The notes beneath the pieces were generated by a model, which saw only the letters and a list, made by a program, of their open reading frames with translations, was not told the DNA's origin and searched no databases. DNA of 64,000 nucleotides from Nelumbo lutea (taxonomy: Eukaryota; Streptophyta; Magnoliopsida; Proteales; Nelumbonaceae), in the NCBI GenBank assembly GCA_022828595.1, contig JAKGHH010000001.1, positions 205,921,813-205,985,812 of the forward strand, given 5' to 3'. Position 1 is the stretch's first letter; every line of letters begins with the position of its first letter. The translations under genes and the position numbers were made by a program. Below are positions 56,651 to 64,000 of the stretch, piece by piece.

Positions 56651-56914
56651 CTAAGTGAAATGGTTGGGAAAACCGACTATTGAGACTACTTGGATCTCAA
56701 AAGAAGAGTTGTAAAAGTTGGATCTAGCCACCAGAAACCATGTTTTAGCAACTCCCAAAGAAACTACCAGAAGTGATACAAGATGTTTTGAATGTGAAAG
56801 AGTTTTGATCTAGAAGGGGAAACACCTATCAACGATTCTTAGTGAAATGGTTGGGAAAACTAACTATTGAGACTACTTAGACCGCAGAAGAAGAGTTGTA
56901 GAATTTGGATCCAA
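56539..56914 (+). repeat. Tandem duplication of the chromodomain region, 187-bp unit
   Basis: AGCCACTAGAAACCATGTTT at 56539 recurs at 56726 and both copies end GAAGAGTTGTA. Each copy encodes the same chromodomain-like text: VKWLGKPTIETTWISKEEL in the first, VKWLGKLTIETT then a stop in place of the Trp in the second. The two copies differ at roughly 25 of 187 positions. Confidence 0.85.
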
Positions 56915-56978
56915 CCACATATGTTGAGTGCATGAAGGTTTTCTCTCTAGAGTTGAGTTTCCAACTTGGGTAGGTTGA

Positions 56979-57428
56979 TGTAAAAGCATGTGGGGCCTAC
57001 ATGTAATCCTGCTAGTATTGGGTTTCCTAGGGAGGCCAAGTTAGCTATTTAACATTGCTTCTTATTTTCATGAGTTATGTAACTTTATGCGGACTTTATA
57101 GTTTCTTGTTAGTGTCCTAGTCTTTTATCTTTAAGTTGAGTCATTTGACTGCCATGTCAGTCACTTAAGTGGGGGTATATTTCTGTCAAAATGTGTGTTA
57201 GGTCGTCACTTTGCTTGGAGGCAGCTATATAAGTCTCATATCATGTTTTTAGAAGGATCTTTTGACTATTTTGAAACCCTAAAGACTTGTTTTATCCACA
57301 TAAGTGGTGATTTCAACCCTAAAGTGGGGTGTTCTTTGTTCCAAGCTTCTAGATTCAATTATATTGTTTTCCCTCAAGATTTTATCACTCCTAGTTGTTT
57401 CCACTAGTTTTTACATTTTGTTGCATCA
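56979..57428 (+). repeat. 3' LTR of the chromovirus
   Basis: Begins TGTAAAAGCATGTGGGGCC and ends GTTGCATCA. Aligns with the 5' LTR end to end with scattered substitutions and a few small indels. I see no clear polypurine tract upstream. Confidence 0.85.
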
Positions 57429-59239
57429 ATAGGATTGTTAAAAAACTTAAGGAGGTTTTTCTTTATAATTTCCCTATTTTAAAATAGAATTTAAACTAAT
57501 TAAACTATATCTAAAGTTAATAGATTTTATTCATTTTTGTTTTTAATAGTCCTTATTAAATTCAATTAATTATAGTAAGTTTTTATTTTTATTGGAATTT
57601 AAGTTAGTTTTAATTAGTAAAAATTAATTATAAAACTAATAATTGTTAGATAAGTTTGTATTAGTTTTGTATTAAAATGGATATTAGGTTTAAATTTATT
57701 TGAGTACTTTTTATTGTATTAGTAAAAATTATTAATAAATATTTTTTATAAACTACTAAATTATTTTTTCTTTGGTTAGTTAGTTGCATTTATTTTTAAA
57801 TGAAAATTAAATGAGTTGTAATTTTTATGAAGTTTTATTCAATGTTTTTAACATGTCATTAGCTGAAACAATTAAATTGTTCAAATCGTCATTCGATCCT
57901 ATTTTTAATTTTGGGTTTTCTAAAACCCACCATTTTGTCAAAAACCATTGATTTGGTTAAAACTCATTCAACTTGGGTGTTTGAGCTGTTAATCTTTTCG
58001 CCCCAATCATTGGATCATATGTTGCAATACACAATGTATTGCAATACACAATCTGATTGGGGTGATCTTTTTTTATTTTGGATAACTTGTTGCAATATTA
58101 TCAACACTGCTATACAAAAAAAACTCAATTTTTTGCCTCAAATTTCAATTTTCGACTCTTTTACTTATAAAAATAAAAAACTAAAATAAAAGTAAAAATT
58201 CTACCTAAAATAATATATACACACTATAATATAATTATATTATATAATATTATATGTATATAGATGAATCATAACTATGATGTAGAGGCAAAAACCATTT
58301 AGCCTACAAGTTAGTTTTTTAAACATTGATTTTATTTGTTGAGTGAAGTAAAAAATATTTATCTGAAATTAAAATTAATTGATTAACTAATTTAAAAATT
58401 ATTATCTTTTAAATGGAAGTAGATTATTTGGCCTAATAGTATATCATTGAATATCTCCATTTCAATATAATTATTTTTTTACTAATAATTATAATTTAAT
58501 GTAAATATATTTGAAGTTAATGAATAAGTGAAGTAATGAAGAGGAGAGAGAGAATTAGTGGCATGAGTTATTAAAGGAAAAAAAACTAATTTCATAATTA
58601 ATGAGGAGAGATAATTAAAGGAGTTAATGAGAATAATGAGAAAGAGTTTATGGTGAGTTAATGAGGGGAGATAAAGTCTTAAAGGTGATTGGCCACTTGA
58701 ATTATTTTATTTAATTTTAAAATTAGAAAAATAAAAAACTAGAAAAAAGATAAGTGTCTTGAAAAAACAACCAGAAAAGTGTCATCTTGGCACACTTTAA
58801 TATAGGTATAAATTTTATTACTAGGCCCATGTGATGCAAAGGATTTATTAAATAAAAATAAAGTAGAAAGGCCTATTTGAAAATTTCAATTAAGTGAAAT
58901 CCATCCATGTCAAATCAATATTTTTTAGGTTATGGTCCAAATACAATCTAAGTTGCACCTTTAGTAAGAGTATCCAACTTCCTATATGTTTTTATAATTT
59001 TTTTACTTGTAGTAACTCTCCTTAATTATTATTGTATTAATTTCCTTAGTGGATCTTTAAATCAACAAAAATTATTTTTAAGACTAATAAATTATTATTA
59101 ATCTTTACTAATTCCCAATTTATTTTTGTAAATTTTTATTATTTTTAAGTAGAATCTATATGGGTTTTAATTTTTATTATTTATTAATTTTATTAATAGG
59201 ACCCAATTTTGTTTTTATTATTAGATAAACTTGCATTCG
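57429..59239. other. AT-rich intergenic DNA, no gene seen
   Basis: Dominated by TTAATT/ATTAAT-type sequence. The phrase CAATACACAATGTATTGCAATACACA forms a local repeat at 58025-58050. No coding or RNA feature supported. Confidence 0.55.
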
Positions 59240-59560
59240 TAGAATGAACCATCATGACAATTAATAGGTAGGAACCACCTACGGAAGACCTCAGCGTACA
59301 ACCTCTTCCCTAGAACCCCGACACTCAACTATTTAAAGACATCTCCCCTTAAAGGTTTGGGTACTTCTTAGCTCACCACTCCTCTTCCTCTTATACTCAC
59401 CTCCTCCTTGGCTTGGACTAGCTCACCCTTAACAGCTCGACCTGATCAACCTCACCCTCTATTACTGACTTGAGCATTGGAGTGCCTTTCACGACGACCT
59501 CATCATCATATTGGGACTCTAACTTTCTTTTGTTTGTAGATATGCTCGATGAACCACATC
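59240..59560 (+). mobile_element. Probable gypsy LTR relic (Tat/Athila-like 3' end)
   Basis: TATTTAAAGACATCTCC looks like a TATA segment, and the block TTGAGCATTGGAGTGCCTTTCACGACGACC resembles the TTGAGCGTCGGAGTG motif common in the 3' part of Tat and Athila LTRs. No interior or second LTR is present, so it would be a solo LTR or fragment. Confidence 0.45.
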
Positions 59561-59996
59561 ATCCTTCCACCCCACCTTCGTTCAAGTTGGCAGGATCATC
59601 TGTTTTGTGCTTGACTTAGCTACACCTTGGATTGGAAAACATCAGGAACTACCACTTGTTAGATTCACCTATGACATTTCTTGATTTAAGAAAAGGGTCA
59701 TGGATGAATGTCCTTAACCATTACCCAAAAAAATTAAGATAAATAATTAACCAAGAAAATGGGGGAATTCAAGCAAAAAAAACTTGAACAAAATTATATA
59801 TTAGACAAGAACATAGTCCTTAAGGATAAGAGAAAAAAGGTTCAAAATGTGCAAATAAAAGTTTTCAAAGACCAAAAATTCATTTTTATGCGTAACAATG
59901 AAACTTTATTAATGACGAAACCAAAACTTACAATTTGGAAGGTCTAATAACATAAAAACACAACCGAATAAAAACTTACAACATGAGCTGGTGCCG
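59561..59996. other. Intergenic DNA, no gene seen
   Basis: A short plus-strand frame (59759-59947) is Lys-rich and has no recognisable domain. No repeats were noted. Confidence 0.5.
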
Positions 59997-61560
59997 TTAG
60001 TTATCGGGAGAAGAATTCTTCATCGTCTGCATAGGTTGAAACAATAAATTAATTTGATACAAATCAGGTGAAAATAATAGAATAATTAGTGTTTTTGGTC
60101 CTTGTTTAAACTTCATTATATTATCCTCATAATCACGGCCTTCAGCTCCTTGCATGTCGACATCTCCTTCATCACTATTCGAGTTTGAATCCTCCTTAGA
60201 CACTACTTCCTTGCTATCTGAATCATGGGGGTTACTACTGTTACCAATCTCTTCCATCTCTTTCAAAGAGTTGCGTACCCTTGCTAGTATCAATTTTCAA
60301 AACCCATTTAGGGGGTTTTCTTTTTTTGGATTTTGAGAGGGGGGAAAGTTGGTCAATGGGATTTTGATTCCCATTGACCAAAAATCCCATGTTCTTTTTC
60401 CAGATTTATGTGGAAATCAGGAGAAGTTTATTTTCTAGGTAAGTGATACCCATATCTTAGGTGGTTAAATAACTTTCCCACCATGGAGGAAAGTTGCCAA
60501 CACTTGAATGGGACAAAAATACAACTTGTAATAATGAATTTTTATGGTTAAAATGGTCATTATCTTATTTTCATGAAAATAAAAAAACATAGGTAAATGC
60601 ACTTACCCGGGTAAGTGTTTCCTAGGAAAGACTTACCCGGATAAGTAACTTACCAAAAAACGAACGGGGCCTAGTTATTACTACTGGTTCAATGGTCAGG
60701 AAAGTTGGAATCACTTCTTTAGGTTTCTTTATTGTTTTGGAGCTAGCTCTTGAAGAAATTAAAATTTCATTTCTATGATTGTTTTTTTTTTTTCTGAGTT
60801 AACTCGATTCACATTGATCCTTGAACCATGGACCTCCCTCATTTTGTTCAAGTGTCTTGGTGGAGCAGCAATCTTCTTATGTCTCCTTCTAACCACCTTC
60901 CACCCTCCATCATCAACAGTAGGAAAAACTTTAGCTGTTGGGGATAAATAAATAATTACATCTTAATTTATTTTGACTAAAAGCCAAAGCATGGGCGTGA
61001 ATAGATAAACTGCCCAGAGCGTGCCCAACCTAGAAACTGTCTCAACAGCCTTGGGCCTCAAAAGCCAAGGTTAACCCTCAACAGTAGTAATTTTTTTCTT
61101 CCTTTTGGGGCGACTTAAGGCCATGTGACCCAAACGTTCACATGCAATACATACGTTGTGGATGTTTTCACAGAAAACATTATAAACATGTCGAACACCC
61201 AATGCCTATCTCACTCATGCATGATGATATGTAGATACTCCTCATCCCAGAATTCTAAAGGGAGTCCTGCGATTCTTATCCACAAGTCACGGTCTGCAGC
61301 GATTGAAAGTCGGAACCCACCTAGTAAGGACTAGGTACTTCCCATTAATAAACCCGGCTCCACTCTCTAGAACTTTCTCCATATTATCTTGAGCCTTGAG
61401 AGGCAAAAAGAGATTAGGAAATAGCCATTACCGAGGTTTTTGATAGTTAGTCTCTCAAAGATTTGCCATGTATCTCTTGCTTTTGTAGTAATAGCTTCAA
61501 GGGGGACTATTTTATTGAGAATTTTTGTATGCAAGCAGAGGTTCTTAGTTGTTGCTTTCT
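59997..61560 (-). pseudogene. LINE ORF1 relic (DUF4283-like plus zinc knuckle), disrupted
   Basis: Reading leftward, the minus strand shows IKNLGNGYFLISF, then MEKVLESGAGFINGKYLVLT with RWVPTFNRC, then after a frameshift DLWIRIAGLPLEFWDEEYL, the hallmark of the DUF4283 region of plant LINE ORF1. A CCHC-type knuckle follows with CIACERLGHMAL but no final Cys (about 61150-61105). A later block reads VFPTVDDGGWKVVRRRHKK (60935-60860). A Harbinger-like repeat (60320-60671) interrupts the tail, which ends in an acidic stretch (60293-59997, e.g. NSNSDEGDVDMQG). Order and content indicate one dead ORF1. Confidence 0.75.
60320..60671 (-). repeat. Dispersed repeat with GGCCCCGTTC terminus, copy B
   Basis: On the minus strand it starts GGCCCCGTTCGTTTTTTGGT and ends near CATTGACCAACTTTCC, matching 14883-15210 in order. 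It is inserted within the LINE ORF1 relic. Only this terminus is visible. Confidence 0.6.
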
Positions 61561-61690
61561 TTAAGGCTGTGTTTGGTTTGAAGTAAAAAAGTAGGGAAAC
61601 TTTTATAAAGGTTGTATAGGTTTTGAGATTTCCAAACCTTTACAAACCATGTATCTCATGAGATCAACAAGGGTTTTGGGCTTCTTGTTT
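61561..61690. mobile_element. Tourist-like MITE, copy 3 (truncated)
   Basis: TTAAGGCTGTGTTTGGTTTGAAG and the AGTAGGGAAACTTT..GTATAGGTTT core match 8074-8190. The left flank TTTAA fits a TTA/TAA target. The right end is not preserved. Confidence 0.5.
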
Positions 61691-62145
61691 AATTTGCTGC
61701 CACTGACACGATTTCAACCATTGTTTTTATGTGTTTTCTGAAGCTTCTTACACAATCGATGCTTCTTCTATATGTCACGCTCACTATTTAACAGTGAGGA
61801 TCTAGTTATTAAAATTGGTGGTTGAACTTCTGTTAGTTCTTCTTCTAATAAGCCTTAGCATTTCCTAAAACTTCCTCTCTTTTTGGGTGGCAACAATCTC
61901 TCGTCTATCCCATCTCAAGATTTATTGGTTTTTGTTGTCTTTAGGATCCTATCCTCATTCTTTAATAATTGAAAGCACTAGCTCTCCAAATGTCCACTCT
62001 TCACTAGATTGAATGCGGGTCTGGGCTTGAACACAACCCAGGCCCAAGTCCAAAATTTCTGAGTGTAGAAAAAGATCACCCTAAAAATGGAACCAATTTA
62101 GCATGAATGTAATTATAAAAGTATAAACCACTAAAACTGATTTCA
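61691..62145. other. Intergenic DNA, no gene seen
   Basis: No coding or repeat signal that I can support. Confidence 0.45.
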
Positions 62146-62289
62146 GTGCAAAACCTTGTATTTTTTAAACTTTGCATTTGCATTGTACATATTTGTATTT
62201 GCACCCTTCCCAAACTGAGGCTCATTTTGAAAGAAGTACATATACAAATATATACAGTGTAAATACATATAAAATACAAGGTTTTGCAC
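62146..62289. repeat. Perfect 19-bp inverted repeat enclosing 106 bp
   Basis: GTGCAAAACCTTGTATTTT (62146-62164) and AAAATACAAGGTTTTGCAC (62271-62289) are exact reverse complements. Just outside the right arm, TCTACATATTTGTATTTCTAC resembles a segment inside the loop (GTACATATTTGTATTTGCAC). This looks like the fold-back of a small MITE; no target duplication was found. Confidence 0.8.
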
Positions 62290-63654
62290 TCTACATATTT
62301 GTATTTCTACTCTTTCCAAATGGAGCCTGAAGTGCAATATCCTGTTACCATCTTTATATCATGGTTTAACGAGATTGATGGTTTTATTGATTATCTACGA
62401 TAATATGGTTGATTTGGGTTATTAGTGTTGAAGGGCGTGCTTATGATTTTGGTTCAACTATGATAGAGGAAAGATATGATGTGAAAAAACTTATAACCAA
62501 TCAATCAATATCATAATAGTGGAAATCAATCAGGTAACATATTCATCAAAATTCATCGGGGGGTGATTGGTGAATGCTATTTTAATGGAATTTGATTTCA
62601 AATTTGTGATTCGACATAATTGTATCAACTTTGGCTAATTCAAATATCGTAGGTAATTTATCTGTATATAACATTTAAATTATATAAACAATTTATAAAT
62701 TCATATACTTTATATAAATAAAATATTTATATTATATATTAATTACATAAAATAATTAATTGATCAATTTAATATTCTAATATTTAATTGAATTTAACTT
62801 TGAATGTTAACTTTCTAGTTTTGTCAAATATTGAATTGGACTTGAATATCGAATTTTGCAATTGAATTCAGACTCAAATATTGCTTAGTTCGATATAAAT
62901 TTGATCCGTTCACACCTAGCCCCAGGTCGGCTCATTTACAAATGGGCCATAAAGATAAGCTGATCCAACTTACCCATTGGCCAAGGTTGAAAGTTTGATT
63001 GCAAACCTTGCTAACCTGGGCCCGTGGGCTGGGCTCGAAAATATATGCCGAAGGGAACCAAGGGGTGTTGCCGTGTTGGTGTACGTATGTGCATGAGTGC
63101 ATCCGACATGGAACTAACCTGATGTCTGATGATGATTGACTGGTCGTTTTGAAATTTTCGACGTGATTCGATGAGATGAGGCCTTGCCAGTTGAGAAAGA
63201 GACAAGAATCACAGAATCACTTGTTTGGAATCTTTGATCTTGGGGAGCGAAGAAATTCATGGTCAGGATTGTCTTTCGAGAAAAGATTCCAATCCGTGAT
63301 CTTCTGTAATGTCATTTCTTTGAAATCTTGTTACACCCACTAGTTGCAGAATAAAAGAGCTTCACGTGTGAGTTTTTAGCGCTGCCCATCTACACAGTAG
63401 GCTGTAGGCCGGTACGCCCTGCCCTAGGTTTATTCCGCTACTCCCCTTAAGATTCGAACGGTTTCTGATATTTCAACGTTCAAAAAGTGGGACCCACCGG
63501 TTGCCATAGGTTAGGGCAATCCTGCTGTTGTCCTCTTACTACCGATTCTCCTCATCATCTGTGAACTGTGATTCTGTAGGGGCTGGTTGGTAGCATTGTA
63601 ATCTCTCCCTCTCCCTCTCTCTCTCTCTCAGAGAAGCAGGGAAAAATATCAAAA
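62290..63654. other. Intergenic DNA and 5' flank of the right-edge gene
   Basis: At 62905-62925 GATCCGTTCACACCTAGCCCC looks like one end of a small TIR element; the other end was not found. A CT-rich run (63604-63630) lies just before the ATG at 63655 and is typical of a plant 5' leader. No gene between. Confidence 0.4.
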
Positions 63655-64000
63655 ATGCATACTTTGAACCAGGTATCCTCGCTTTCCCCCTTCACTTATG
63701 CGAGATTAAACCAAAGATTCCAAGGCCATTCTTCCTCTTTCATTGCAAATCGAGGAATACAAGACCACTCATCTGGTTTATTCAACAAACTCTGCGCCAA
63801 AATCTCAGGACCTCGGGCCAAAACCTTCAATCTCAGTGAGGTCCATAGCCACCCATTTGGGTTTTATTCTAAACCAACTGCCCAGGTCCTCGAGGACGGA
63901 AGCAACACCTCCGGTGTCAGCAAAACCAATGGGTACCCATTTGGATTTTTCTCAAAACCAGCACTACAGATCCCAAGGGCAGCTTCCGGAGCTTCCCAGG
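63655..64000 (+). CDS. 5' end of an unrecognised protein gene, cut by the window edge
   Basis: From ATG at 63655 the frame is open for 115 codons and continues past 64000. The product starts MHTLNQVSSLSPFTYARLNQ and is rich in Ser, Arg, Lys and Phe with almost no acidic residues in the first 60, as in mitochondrial or plastid presequences; that targeting is inference. The motif HPFGFYSKPTAQV recurs 30 residues on as YPFGFFSKPALQI. The leader is CT-rich with a CTCTCTCTCTCTC run before the ATG. The sequence ends TCCCAGG, which could be close to a splice donor. I do not recognise the family. Confidence 0.6.
   Translation, partial: MHTLNQVSSLSPFTYARLNQRFQGHSSSFIANRGIQDHSSGLFNKLCAKISGPRAKTFNLSEVHSHPFGFYSKPTAQVLEDGSNTSGVSKTNGYPFGFFSKPALQIPRAASGASQ

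Larger units (their letters stand above)
51369..57428 (+). mobile_element. Ty3/gypsy chromovirus-type retrotransposon, decayed, both LTRs present
   Basis: About 6 kb, bounded by direct LTRs (51369-51806 and 56979-57428), with a methionine-tRNA-type primer site after the left LTR. Domain order is gag, zinc knuckle, protease, RT, RNase H, integrase, chromodomain, the Ty3/gypsy chromovirus order. Many stops, frameshifts and an integrase deletion show it cannot move alone. The 5-bp flanks (AGTGA and ATAGG) do not match, so the target duplication has decayed or the ends are slightly off. A foreign 446-bp MITE interrupts gag. Confidence 0.88.

Noticed and set aside
51369..57428. Possibility that the element is an endogenous retrovirus-like element with an envelope gene
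   Set aside because: Nothing follows the chromodomain before the 3' LTR except a short linker, so there is no room for an envelope gene.
60154..60336. Plus-strand 60-codon Ser/Leu-rich frame
   Set aside because: It is the antisense of the acidic tail of the LINE ORF1 relic.

Overview
The window is a piece of a flowering-plant nuclear chromosome. The evidence is plant-type intron/exon structure (long AT-rich GT..AG introns), plant-specific families (a P-class PPR protein, an RLCK-VII kinase, a fasciclin-like arabinogalactan-type protein) and a dense background of plant Ty3/gypsy, L1-type LINE, hAT and PIF/Harbinger-like debris. Species and order cannot be fixed from the sequence. No bacterial feature, CRISPR array, rRNA gene or convincing tRNA gene was seen.

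Layout. 1-1.46 kb: decayed gypsy pol on the minus strand, running off the left edge. 2.19-4.27 kb: intronless chloroplast PPR gene, closest in my memory to Arabidopsis At5g39980. 4.3-16.6 kb: accessory DNA with tandem duplications, two LINE relics, MITEs, and at 10.75-13.77 kb a non-autonomous LTR element carrying an antisense 'putative gypsy-type transposon' (PF04195-like) gene. 16.7-24.4 kb: the gene-rich core, three plus-strand genes: a five-exon RIPK/PBL-like cytoplasmic kinase, an intronless two-domain fasciclin-like protein and an intronless GT4 glycosyltransferase. 24.4-29.8 kb: AT-rich repeats. 29.83-41.69 kb (minus): the splicing factor SLU7 in ten coding exons (536 aa, every splice phase checks). 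Its introns hold two hAT-type elements with perfect 8-bp target duplications, a Harbinger-like element and LINE pieces. 43.6-51.3 kb: MITEs and duplications. 51.37-57.43 kb: a decayed chromovirus-type Ty3/gypsy element with both LTRs, a nested MITE in gag and a tandemly duplicated chromodomain. 57.4-63.6 kb: AT-rich DNA, an LTR relic and a LINE ORF1 relic. 63.655 kb to the right edge: the first 115 codons of an unrecognised gene.

The host genes (organelle RNA processing, signalling, cell wall, glycosylation, splicing) do not form a pathway; they are ordinary neighbours. I found no clearly new molecular system. The best leads are the antisense gene in the LTR element, the doubled chromodomain, and the set of short hAT-type elements with intact or near-intact target duplications.
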